Shown here piece by piece: positions 36,280 to 44,285 of a DNA stretch of 64,000 bases (position 1 is its first letter; each line of letters begins with the position of its first letter). The notes beneath the pieces were generated by a model. That model was not told where the DNA came from and did no database searches. It saw only the letters and a list, made by a program, of their open reading frames with translations. The stretch comes from Acidobacteriota bacterium (GTDB lineage Bacteria > Acidobacteriota > Vicinamibacteria > Vicinamibacterales > SCN-69-37). Location: assembly GCA_020853395.1 (NCBI GenBank), contig JADYYY010000002.1:208609-272608 (forward strand), in the 5' to 3' direction. The position numbers and the translations under genes were made by a program.

Positions 36280-37149
36280 ATGTTCGACGCGCGAGATGAC
36301 GCACGCGACCGTGATGCGCCGGAGGACCGCCGCGAGCGTGTGTACGACGAACGGGACCGCGACGATGACCCGCGCGAGACCCTGATGCGCGACCTCGATC
36401 TGCCGCGCGGCGAGGAGCGCGAGCTGGTCGCGGTCCGTGACCGCGTCTACGAGCTGGGCGGCGAGGACAGCCGCACGCTGGCCACTGTCGGCGCCTTCCG
36501 CGTCGTGCCCGAACACGACCTCGACATCGACCACGAGACGTTCGAACACCTGCACGACGAGGGCCTCGTCGAGCCGGTCGAACTCGGTGACGACGCGCGC
36601 GGCTTGACGCTCACACGGGAGGGCTGCGAAGTGCTCGACTCGCATTCACTCGATCGCGGGGACGAGCCGACACAGGACTTCTACGCGGGCATCAGCCGGG
36701 AACGCGAACTCGACCACGACTCGAACCTCTATGCGACGTACCGCCAGGAGGAAGCCCGGCTCCGCGACGAGCACGGCGGGCTCGATATCCGCCGCGTCGT
36801 CCTCGAGCAGGACCTAAAGCGCGAATACCAGGAGTTCCTGCAGGAACACAACCTCGGCCGCTCCGACGGCGATGGCCGCCCTGATCGCGACGAGCACGAG
36901 ATTCGCGAGTGGGCACGCGACCACGACTTGCCGTACTTCGGCGGGCAGGTCCACTTCCCGGACTACCGCATCGAGTACGAAGTGGACGGGCGCGAGCACC
37001 ACCAGGACGTCGAGCTGTTCACGGAGCATTACCGCGGCGCCCATGCCGCGAGCCACGCGCAGACCGGCTTCCGCATCTATGTTGTCGGTTCGCGCGGTGG
37101 CGGTGGGCGTTCCGGGCCGCATCCGCGTCTGATGGAGGAATTCCTGTGA
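36280..37149 (+). CDS. Winged-helix plus nuclease-fold-like protein, mobilisation type
   Basis: A 289-residue acidic protein. Residues about 60-125 look like a winged helix (LATVGAFRVVPEHDLDIDHETFEHLHDEGLVEPVE followed by LTLTREGCEVLDSH). The C-terminal part has HFPDYRIEYEVDGREHHQDVELFTEHY, the spacing of a PD-(D/E)xK-like core, then GFRIYVVG. This arrangement recalls replication-relaxation (Replic_Relax) proteins of mobile elements. The start at ATG 36280 is supported by GGGAGG upstream. It overlaps the next gene by four bases (GTGA), so the two proteins are made together. The family call is inference from motif layout, not a database hit. Confidence 0.6.
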   Translation: MFDARDDARDRDAPEDRRERVYDERDRDDDPRETLMRDLDLPRGEERELVAVRDRVYELGGEDSRTLATVGAFRVVPEHDLDIDHETFEHLHDEGLVEPVELGDDARGLTLTREGCEVLDSHSLDRGDEPTQDFYAGISRERELDHDSNLYATYRQEEARLRDEHGGLDIRRVVLEQDLKREYQEFLQEHNLGRSDGDGRPDRDEHEIREWARDHDLPYFGGQVHFPDYRIEYEVDGREHHQDVELFTEHYRGAHAASHAQTGFRIYVVGSRGGGGRSGPHPRLMEEFL

Positions 37150-38303
37150 CACACGAATATCCTCGTCACGACATCGACGACAGCGTCACCCGGACACGGG
37201 TGAACGCGCTGGCCGGCCTCGGATTCACCGAGCGACAGCGCGAGTTCCTCGTGACCGTGATGGTCCACTCCGGCTGCTTCCTGGAACGGCAGTACTGCGC
37301 GTTCACGGGCACGGTGCGCGGCCAGAACAGCCGCGAGTTCATGGCGCGCCTCGTGGCCCGCGGTTTCGTCCGTGCCATCGAGCCGGGACCGGTTCGGCGA
37401 GGGCGGCTGTACCACGTCCACCACAAGCCGCTCTACGAAGCGGTCGGCCAGGCCGACAACCGGAATCGACGACTTCGAACCATCGGCCGCATGGTCGAGC
37501 GCGTAATGATCCTCGACGCGATTCTGGGCGACCGGCGCTGCTGGTGGCTGAGCCCCGCCGATGACAAGTGGAAGTTCTTCTGTCTGAGACGCGATAACCA
37601 CCTGCGCCCGGAGGACTACCCGCACATCGCCTTCGGGACGGGCCGGCAGCGGACGATCCGCTGCTTCCCCGACAAGCTGCCTATCGGCGTCGATAAGAAC
37701 GACGGCGACCGTCTGGTCTGCGTGTACCTCGTGAACCGGCGCCTGTCGGTGGACTTCCGTCAGTTCCTGATTCGACACCTCGCCCTGTTGCGTTTCGTGC
37801 GCACGTGGACGATGCGGCTGCTCGTCCCACGCCGCTTCAGGAAGGCCGTCGCCCTCTACAAAGCCGCCCTCCGCGAAGAACTCTGGACGCCGATGAATCC
37901 CAGCGTCAGCAAGATGCTGGAGACCTACTTTCCCGAACGTCAGGCGCGGGGAGAACACCTTAGCGATCCGGACGATCGCTACATCCGGGACGAGTTCCGA
38001 AAGCAGGGGATGATGAAGATCCAGGCGCTCTATCGAGCGTGGAACCGACAGGGCGACGGCGTTCTCTGGCAGGCCCACTCGACCACCCTGCGCGACGATC
38101 ACTCGCACGGCTGTTCGGCAATCGAAGTCGAACTGTTGAACCGCCAATATCTCCAGCTCACCGGCACGATGGACCGTGACGTGTGGGCCAAACGGGGGGC
38201 CAAGCGAAAATCGCGTCAGCTCGGCCCCCCGGTTTCGGCGCCGTCTCCAAGCTCTCTCTCACCTCTGGTTGGCGATGAACACGAACCGCAGGCAACTGCT
38301 TGA
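37146..38303 (+). CDS. Second wHTH mobilisation-like protein
   Basis: A 385-residue protein starting at GTG 37146 inside the stop of the previous gene. Residues about 18-85 look like a winged helix (FTERQREFLVTVMVHSGCFLERQYCAFTG... FMARLVARGFVRAI). The central part has CFPDKLPIGVDKNDGDRLVCVYLVN and RQFLIRHLALLRFVRTWTMRLL, similar in layout to its partner (PD, then hydrophobic strand), suggesting a degenerate nuclease-like fold. The C terminus is basic. It probably acts with the preceding protein on element DNA. No known relaxase motif (HUH, tyrosine) is seen. Confidence 0.6.
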   Translation: MTHEYPRHDIDDSVTRTRVNALAGLGFTERQREFLVTVMVHSGCFLERQYCAFTGTVRGQNSREFMARLVARGFVRAIEPGPVRRGRLYHVHHKPLYEAVGQADNRNRRLRTIGRMVERVMILDAILGDRRCWWLSPADDKWKFFCLRRDNHLRPEDYPHIAFGTGRQRTIRCFPDKLPIGVDKNDGDRLVCVYLVNRRLSVDFRQFLIRHLALLRFVRTWTMRLLVPRRFRKAVALYKAALREELWTPMNPSVSKMLETYFPERQARGEHLSDPDDRYIRDEFRKQGMMKIQALYRAWNRQGDGVLWQAHSTTLRDDHSHGCSAIEVELLNRQYLQLTGTMDRDVWAKRGAKRKSRQLGPPVSAPSPSSLSPLVGDEHEPQATA

Positions 38304-38385
38304 CACGGCGTCCGTTGCCGCGAGTCAGGTAGCGAGGCGGCGCTCTGTGCCGGCTCGCCCGAGAACGTCGGTGCCGATGTCACAG

Positions 38386-38473
38386 CACCAACGATGGCGT
38401 GAACGACCCCGCCGCCGTGCCCGGCACCTGACCCCAGCGCACCCTGACGGGGTCGTTCACGCCATCGTTGGTG
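38386..38473. repeat. Perfect 25-bp inverted repeat
   Basis: Arms 38386-38410 and 38449-38473 are exact reverse complements, starting CACCAACGATGG and ending CCATCGTTGGTG, around a 38-base loop. A further GACCCC in the loop (38430-38435) could pair alternatively with GGGGTC of the right arm. Too long and unbroken for an ordinary terminator. Confidence 0.85.
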
Positions 38474-38688
38474 GTGTCCCGTGTCGCTGTCCGCATGTCC
38501 AGTTCGTGCAGGAGAACCGCGCCGCCCGCGTGTCCCCTCTCTTGCCCAGATGCGAGCGTAGAAGTGAGTATGCGCCTAGCGCCGCGATCGGTTCGCGCAC
38601 CGGCCTGGTTCTTCAGCAGAACACGGGCTCGTCTTGTGCTCAGATCGAGCCGCGCCACCATCGCGCAGATGATGCTGGTGCCGTGCTC

Positions 38689-38758
38689 GGCGTCGTCAAT
38701 GCTCTCCGCTTCGCTTCGACCCGACCTGTGGGCCGGGCCTTCGGGCATTGACGACGCC
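38689..38758. repeat. Perfect 14-bp inverted repeat
   Basis: GGCGTCGTCAATGC (38689-38702) and GCATTGACGACGCC (38745-38758) are exact reverse complements around a 42-base loop. The loop size is similar to that of the 25-bp repeat 280 bases to its left. Confidence 0.8.
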
Positions 38759-39241
38759 TGTGCGCGGCACGGATCGGCAATGGCGCGATGGTGACCACTG
38801 CGACGGTCGCTCACACGAGGTTGACGAAGACCGCACGCAGGCGTATGGTGGGCTCATCACTCCAGTGCAGCCAGGCACTCCTCCGGTTCGCCACAACGGC
38901 ATCCGGAGCGCACATTCGGCCGACGCTCCCAGGGCACGGTTTCGAGCGCACCATCACGACATCGCAGTCCGTAGTCACGCTCTTGGTGGCGCCGCGTTCC
39001 CAGGACCGCGCGTCGTCAGGAAGCCGCGTTCATCAGCGGCATGATCGAGCCCTGGTTCGACTGAACGCACGATAGACGGTCACGTCATCGACGCCACCGT
39101 CGCCGCTCGGAGCGCAGCTCCCGCGGATCGATGCCGGCACAGCCCGCATCCGCGCTCACCACAACGGCGCGTCGACCGCCACATCGACGCATCGGGCGCG
39201 CCACTCACCCAATCACCAATCGCGTGCGAGTGGGGGACGCC

Positions 39242-40999
39242 ATGGAAGTGCCCGAAGGTGCGGAACTCGTTCCGGAACCGATCTCGATTGCGCACTGCCG
39301 CGAACTGCTCGGCGACGAAGCCGACGCACTGACCGACGACGAGGTGCGCGACGTCGCGCGCCACGCGGAAGCGATGGCGCGCGTGCTGATTGCCCTGGCC
39401 CTGCAGGACGCCGGATTCACTGACCGCGATGCCGCGCAGACGTACCTTGCCGCCGGCGGGCGATGGACTACGCTGACCGAGATGATCGGCGCGGTGATCT
39501 ACGTTCGCGTCAGCACGAAGGAGCAGACCGAGAACCTCAGTCTGCCGACCCAGCTCAAGGCGTGTGAGGAATACTGCCGGCGGAACGGCCGCGAGATCCG
39601 CGAGCGCTTCCACGAAGAGGGCGAGAGCGCCAAGACCACGGACCGCAGCCAGCTCCAGGCGCTGCTGAAGTACTGCCGAACGCACAAGGGCCGGGTCCAC
39701 TTCGTGGTCGTCTACAACCTCACGCGCTTCGCGCGCGAGAAGTACGACCACTTCGCGCTCCGAGCGCACCTGCAGTCCCTGGGGATTTCTCTACGGTCAG
39801 CCACTGAGCCGATCGACGACACCTCCACCGGCAAGCTGATGGAAGGTGTGCTCGCCGCGTTCGCGCAGTTCGACAACGACGTGCGCTCAGAACGCACGCT
39901 GGCCGGCATGAAGGCTGCGCTGTCGCTTGGGCGCTGGACCTTCCAGGCGCCACTCGGCTACCTGAACGCGCCGAAGTGGTCCAAGAGCAGTCTCGTGCAT
40001 GATCCCGTGCGCGGTCCGCTGGTGCAGCAGGCGTTCCGCGATCTGGCTTCGGGACAGTTCACCGCACAGGAAGTGATTCGCCGCGCCACGGACGCGGGTC
40101 TACGAACGCGGCGCGACCGTCCGCTCTCACCGCAGACCTTCGGCAACATGCTGCGGAACCGCATCTACGTCGGCCACATCGAGAGTCCTGAGATCGCCGT
40201 GAGCGCACGGGGCGACTTCGAGCCCCTCATCGACGAGGCGATCTTCTACCGGGCGCAGGCCGTCCTCGATGGTCGCGTGCCGGTGGCTGCGGCACGCCGG
40301 CGAAATCATCCTGACTTTCCGTTGCGCGGCTTCGTGCGCTGCGAAACCTGCGGGCGCCCGCTCACCGGCAGCTGGTCGAAGGGGCGGAACGGCCGCTACG
40401 CCTACTACCACTGCCCGCGCCGATGCCGTGCGGTCAACGTCAGCAAGGCCGCACTCGAAGGCGCCTTCGTGGACGAACTTGCACTGCTACAGCCGACGCC
40501 TGGCTACATGCGGCTCGTCAAGGATCGCGTGCTTTGCGTGTGGGAGCAGGAGTGCGCCGCCGCCCGAGACCGAACCGCTGAACAGGATCGGCGGCTCAAG
40601 GCCGTCCGGTTGAAGCTCGATCGACTCGACGAGGCGATCCTGTACTCGGAATCGATCGACCTCGACACCTACGGCCGCCAGCGCGACAAGCTCCGCGAGG
40701 AGTTGACGTTGTCGAAGATCGATTACCACACCGAGGCCGTCGAGGAACTCGACGTAGAAGGCATCCTGGCCTTCGCAGAACGCATCCTGCCGCGTGCCGC
40801 GGACCTCTGGGTCCAGGCGTCGCTCGACTACCGCCAGCGATTGCAGCAGCTGTTCTTTCCTGAGGGGATTGCGTACGACGGAAGTCGATTCAATCGAACC
40901 GGCGTAACCGCGCCGCTTTTCAGATACTTGGAGCCCGACGAACAGGCCGAATCAAGTTTGGCGTCCCCATCGGGAATCGAACCCGAGTCTCGGCCTTGA
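39242..40999 (+). CDS. Large serine recombinase (integrase of the element)
   Basis: Site-specific recombinase of 585 residues. Resolvase domain: VIYVRVSTKEQ with nucleophile Ser91, then the arginine region YNLTRFAREKYDHF. A recombinase domain (GYLNAPKW...LRNRIYVGHIE), a zinc ribbon (CETCGRP...CPRRC) and a coiled coil (about 470-530) follow. The start is ATG 39242 (GGGG upstream), which adds an 80-residue helical module (CRELLGDEADALTDDEVRDVARHAEAMARVL) before the catalytic domain; a start at ATG 39482 would give the usual N terminus. The reading frame ends inside tRNA-Glu, giving the tail SGIEPESRP, so the last nine codons come from the tRNA gene. Confidence 0.9.
   Translation: MEVPEGAELVPEPISIAHCRELLGDEADALTDDEVRDVARHAEAMARVLIALALQDAGFTDRDAAQTYLAAGGRWTTLTEMIGAVIYVRVSTKEQTENLSLPTQLKACEEYCRRNGREIRERFHEEGESAKTTDRSQLQALLKYCRTHKGRVHFVVVYNLTRFAREKYDHFALRAHLQSLGISLRSATEPIDDTSTGKLMEGVLAAFAQFDNDVRSERTLAGMKAALSLGRWTFQAPLGYLNAPKWSKSSLVHDPVRGPLVQQAFRDLASGQFTAQEVIRRATDAGLRTRRDRPLSPQTFGNMLRNRIYVGHIESPEIAVSARGDFEPLIDEAIFYRAQAVLDGRVPVAAARRRNHPDFPLRGFVRCETCGRPLTGSWSKGRNGRYAYYHCPRRCRAVNVSKAALEGAFVDELALLQPTPGYMRLVKDRVLCVWEQECAAARDRTAEQDRRLKAVRLKLDRLDEAILYSESIDLDTYGRQRDKLREELTLSKIDYHTEAVEELDVEGILAFAERILPRAADLWVQASLDYRQRLQQLFFPEGIAYDGSRFNRTGVTAPLFRYLEPDEQAESSLASPSGIEPESRP
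40959..40969. repeat. Right attachment-site repeat, within tRNA-Glu
   Basis: TGGCGTCCCCA, read on the minus strand, is the acceptor 3' strand TGGGGAC, discriminator G and CCA of tRNA-Glu. It repeats 32921-32931 exactly; the bases on either side differ from the left copy. Confidence 0.7.
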
Positions 41000-41033
41000 A
41001 AGGGCCGCGTCCTGACCGCTGGACGATGGGGAC
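40959..41033 (-). tRNA. tRNA-Glu (anticodon UUC)
   Basis: On the minus strand, the acceptor arms GTCCCCA and TGGGGAC pair perfectly, the anticodon loop is CTTTCAA (TTC, glutamate), the T-arm is GGTTCGATTCC, and discriminator G is followed by an encoded CCA. It is intact despite integration at its 3' end. The integrase stop codon lies within it. Confidence 0.96.
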
Positions 41034-41128
41034 GCTCGTCGATCGCGCGCCAGCCCGTTAGCGTACCACAGCCCTTCGCGCCGCCGCGCCCGCCAAGCTC
41101 CATCGCGCTGCCGACGCGCGGCGACGAT

Positions 41129-41144
41129 TTAACGCAGCCGTAAC
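41129..41144 (+). promoter_or_regulatory. Pho-box-like tandem repeat ahead of pstS
   Basis: TTAAC (41129-41133) and GTAAC (41140-41144) begin 11 bases apart, about 160 bases before the pstS start. The same spacing and core occur before the PhoB-like gene at 18580. Confidence 0.4.
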
Positions 41145-41301
41145 AGCGGAGACTCGCTCGCGAAACGTGCTCCGCCTACGCTCCTTCCGTAGGCTCGTGC
41201 CTCTCATGAGCCGGCCGAAGTTCCGATGGACGCGAAGACAACGGCGTGGCCCGCCTGCACGATGCCGCCGTCGACGACCGACAGCTCCGAAGGACACTGA
41301 C

Positions 41302-42339
41302 ATGCTCAGGCTCATCACCAGACAGCGATGGCGAGCGGCGCTAGCCGCTTCGGTCGCCGCGCTGTCGGGCATCGCGCTCGCCGCCCAGCGCGTGCAGATC
41401 AACGGCGCCGGCGCGACCTTTCCGTACCCGCTCTACTCGAAGTGGTTCAGCGAGTACAACAAGATCGCGCCGAACGTGCTGATCAACTACCAGTCGATCG
41501 GGTCGGGCGGCGGTATCCGCCAGCTCACGAATCAGACGGTGTTCTTCGGCGCCACCGACGGCCCGATGACCGACGAACAGCTCCTTGCCGCCCCCGGCCG
41601 CGTGCTGCACTTTCCCACCGCCCTGGGAGCGGTCGTTCCGGCGTACAACCTGCCCGGCATCTCGCACGAGCTGACGTTCACCGGTGCCGTGCTCGCCGAC
41701 ATCTTCCTCGGGAAGATCGCGAAGTGGAACGACGCGGCCATCCGAACCTTGAATCCGGGCGTGGCGCTGCCCCCCACCGACATCACCGTCGTCCACCGCT
41801 CGGATGGCAGCGGCACGACGTACGTCTGGGTGGACTACCTGTCGAAGGTTTCTCCTGAGTGGAAGAAGCGCGTCGGAACGGCGACGGCCGTCAACTGGCC
41901 GGTCGGCCTCGGCGGCAAGGGCAACGAGGGCGTCGCCGGGCTCGTCAAGCAGACGCCAGGAGCGATCGGCTACATGGAGCCGGTGTACGCGACGCAGAAC
42001 AAGCTGGCGTTCGGCGCCGTGCAGAATGCGGCGGGCGTTCCGGTGAGGGCGTCCGCGCCATCGGTGACCGCCGCTGCGGCCGTCGCCAAGATGCCGGCGG
42101 ACTTCCGCGTTTCGATCACGAATGCGCCCGGCAAGGATGCCTACCCGATCGCGTCGTTCACGTGGCTGCTGCTGTTCGAGAGCCCGAAGGATCGGGTCCA
42201 GGCGAACGCGATGGTGGACTTCATGCGCTGGGCGCTGACCGACGGTCAGAAGTTCGCCGCCGGCCTCGGCTACGCGCCGTTGCCCACGGCCGTCGTCGCG
42301 CTCGAGCTGGAGGCGCTGAAGAAGATCGCGACCCGGTGA
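41302..42339 (+). CDS. pstS: Phosphate ABC transporter substrate-binding protein PstS
   Basis: Periplasmic phosphate-binding protein of 345 residues. Signal peptide ends near ALAAQ, followed by the PstS signature INGAGATFPYPLYSKWF, SIGSGGGIRQL, FFGATDGPM and HRSDGSGTTYVW, which form the phosphate site. The start at ATG 41302 has AAGGA upstream; the open frame reaches further 5' without signal-like sequence. First gene of pstSCA. Confidence 0.96.
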   Translation: MLRLITRQRWRAALAASVAALSGIALAAQRVQINGAGATFPYPLYSKWFSEYNKIAPNVLINYQSIGSGGGIRQLTNQTVFFGATDGPMTDEQLLAAPGRVLHFPTALGAVVPAYNLPGISHELTFTGAVLADIFLGKIAKWNDAAIRTLNPGVALPPTDITVVHRSDGSGTTYVWVDYLSKVSPEWKKRVGTATAVNWPVGLGGKGNEGVAGLVKQTPGAIGYMEPVYATQNKLAFGAVQNAAGVPVRASAPSVTAAAAVAKMPADFRVSITNAPGKDAYPIASFTWLLLFESPKDRVQANAMVDFMRWALTDGQKFAAGLGYAPLPTAVVALELEALKKIATR

Positions 42340-42346
42340 GCCCTCG

Positions 42347-43297
42347 ATGCCGCGACTGCACCGCATGAGCGATCGCGCCTTCCAGACGACGACCGGCGCG
42401 TTCGCGCTCGCCATCATCGCCATCGTCGCCGGCATCGGTTACGTCCTCTGGACCGAGTCTGCCCTCTCGATCCGGGCATTCGGGTTCGCGTTCTGGCGCA
42501 CGAGCCTCTGGGATCCGGTGTCGGGCGAGTTCGGCGCGCTCCCGTTCATCTGGGGCACGTTGTACTCGTCGACCCTTGCGCTGTTGATTGCGGCGCCCGT
42601 CGCGCTGGGCATCGCGATCTTCCTCACCGAGCTCTGCCCGGCGCCGCTGCGCGGTCCCCTGGTCTTCCTCACGGAGCTGCTCGCCTCCATCCCCTCCATC
42701 GTCTATGGCCTCTGGGGCGTCTTCGTCCTGGTCCCTGCGGTTCGGGCCGTGCAGCTCGCGTTGCCGGATGGGATCCGGACCTTGCCGCTTTTCAGCGGGC
42801 CGCCGGTCGGCGTGAGCATGCTGGCGGCCAGCCTCGTGCTCGCCATCATGGTCGTGCCCTACACCTCGTCGGTGGCGCGCGAAGTCCTCAGAGCGGTGCC
42901 TGCCGCGCAGCGAGAGGCGGCCTTCGCCCTCGGGGCGACGCGCTGGGAGGCGACGCTCGTGGCCCTCCGCTACGCGCGGATCGGCATTGTCGGCGCGATC
43001 ATGCTCGGGTTCGGACGGGCGCTCGGCGAGACCATGGCGGTCACGATGGTGATCGGCAACAACCCGCAGGCGGTGTGGTCGCTGTTCGCTCCGCAGTACA
43101 CCATGGCGGCCGTGATCGCGAACGAGTTCACCGAAGCGGCGGACGACCTCCACCTGCACGCGCTCGTCGAGATCGGCCTCGTGCTCTTCGCGATCACGCT
43201 GATGGTGAACGTCGCCTCGCGGGTGCTGATCTGGCGCATGACGCGCGAGCAGGTCCGGCGACCACCAGCGATTGTGCCCGTCGAGGCGCGGCCGTGA
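42347..43297 (+). CDS. pstC: Phosphate ABC transporter permease PstC
   Basis: Inner-membrane permease of 316 residues with about six transmembrane segments and the binding-protein-dependent transport (EAA) loop EAAFALGATRWEATLVALRYA. The first helix is TGAFALAIIAIVAGIGYVLWTES and the PstC-typical PFIWGTLYSST follows. It lies 7 bases after pstS and overlaps pstA by four bases (GTGA). Confidence 0.95.
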   Translation: MPRLHRMSDRAFQTTTGAFALAIIAIVAGIGYVLWTESALSIRAFGFAFWRTSLWDPVSGEFGALPFIWGTLYSSTLALLIAAPVALGIAIFLTELCPAPLRGPLVFLTELLASIPSIVYGLWGVFVLVPAVRAVQLALPDGIRTLPLFSGPPVGVSMLAASLVLAIMVVPYTSSVAREVLRAVPAAQREAAFALGATRWEATLVALRYARIGIVGAIMLGFGRALGETMAVTMVIGNNPQAVWSLFAPQYTMAAVIANEFTEAADDLHLHALVEIGLVLFAITLMVNVASRVLIWRMTREQVRRPPAIVPVEARP

Positions 43298-44169
43298 TCA
43301 CCCGCGACCAGCGGCGGCGGGCCCTGTCGGCGATGATGTCCGTCTTCTGCCTCGTGGCCGTGCTCGTCGCGCTGGCGCCGCTCGCGATGATTCTGTTCTT
43401 CGTCGTGAGCCAGGGCGTGGGCGCGATCGACGTCGCATTCTTCACCGAGACGCCCCAGCCAGTCGGCGAACCGGGCGGCGGCATGGCGAATGCAATCGTC
43501 GGCACGCTCATTCTGTGCGGGCTCGGCGCGCTCTTGGCGATTCCGGTCGGCGTGCTGAGCGCGGTCTACATCGTCGAGTCGGGCGGATCGCGCGTGGCGT
43601 CGGCGGCACGCTTCGCGGCCGATACGCTCAACGGCGTGCCGTCGATCGTGATCGGCATCTTCGTGTACGCGATCGCGGTGCTGCCGGCCAAGCCCTGGCC
43701 GTTCGAGGACATGAAGTTCTCCGCGCTCGCCGGCGGCCTCGCGCTCGGCGTGATGATGATCCCGATCATCACGCGCACGACGGAAGAGCTCCTCCGCCTG
43801 GTGCCCGCGGCGCTGCGGGAAGGCGCGCTGGCGCTCGGCGCCTCACGGGCGCGCACGGTGTTCACCGTCGTGCTGCCCGCCGCTCTGCCAGGCATTCTGA
43901 CCGGCATTCTCCTGGCGCTCGCGCGCATCGCGGGCGAGACGGCGCCGCTCCTGTTCACGTCGTTCAACAACCGGTTCTGGTCGACCGACGTCACCCAGCC
44001 GATTGGCTCGCTCACCGTGCAGGTCTACACGTACGCCATCTCGCCGTACGACGACTGGCATCGGCAGGCCTGGGCCGGCGCGCTCGTGCTCGTCGGGCTC
44101 GTGCTGTGCTGCTCGGTCTTCGCCCGCGCCGCGACGCGCCGCCTCGAACGCATGCACGTGGGGCGATAG
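43294..44169 (+). CDS. pstA: Phosphate ABC transporter permease PstA
   Basis: Partner permease of 291 residues starting at GTG 43294 within the pstC stop. It has PstA features GGGMANAIVGTL, GVPSIVIGIFVYA and the EAA loop EGALALGASRARTVFTVVLPAALPGI, with RIAGETAPLLFTSF near the end. pstB and phoU do not follow; the next gene is a small unrelated ORF. Confidence 0.95.
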   Translation: MITRDQRRRALSAMMSVFCLVAVLVALAPLAMILFFVVSQGVGAIDVAFFTETPQPVGEPGGGMANAIVGTLILCGLGALLAIPVGVLSAVYIVESGGSRVASAARFAADTLNGVPSIVIGIFVYAIAVLPAKPWPFEDMKFSALAGGLALGVMMIPIITRTTEELLRLVPAALREGALALGASRARTVFTVVLPAALPGILTGILLALARIAGETAPLLFTSFNNRFWSTDVTQPIGSLTVQVYTYAISPYDDWHRQAWAGALVLVGLVLCCSVFARAATRRLERMHVGR

Positions 44170-44285
44170 GCTCGGCAGCAGGTTCGCGATCCGGCGGCCG
44201 GACGAGCGCCTCGAGGATGGTTGCCGACGCTCGGGATGCGCTATCGTGTGGGGCTGTATGTTGCTCACAAGGAGTGTCTGCCGAC

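Larger units (their letters stand above)
38304..39241. other. Non-coding region with long inverted repeats
   Basis: About 940 bases between the wHTH pair and the recombinase. No ORF here has convincing composition. It holds two perfect inverted repeats: 25-bp arms at 38386-38410/38449-38473 and 14-bp arms at 38689-38702/38745-38758. Placement next to the integrase and mobilisation-like genes would suit an origin of transfer, replication origin or recombination site. Confidence 0.5.
32921..40969. mobile_element. Integrative element in tRNA-Glu, about 8.0 kb
   Basis: The segment lies between two copies of the 11-bp tRNA-Glu 3' end. It contains, from left: DUF4926, DUF6883 and ParD-like genes (minus strand), an ankyrin protein, two mobilisation-like wHTH genes, non-coding DNA with long inverted repeats, and a large serine recombinase at the tRNA end. 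The flanking genes (TonB receptor; pstSCA) are ordinary chromosome. No conjugation, capsid or replication-initiator gene is recognisable, so it is probably a mobilisable or satellite-type island. The boundaries are inferred from the repeat and gene content only. Confidence 0.72.

Noticed and set aside
38380-38814. Minus-strand 144-residue ORF and overlapping plus-strand ORF near the palindromes
   Set aside because: Both span the inverted repeats, have no start signal and no domain-like composition; at most a decayed gene.
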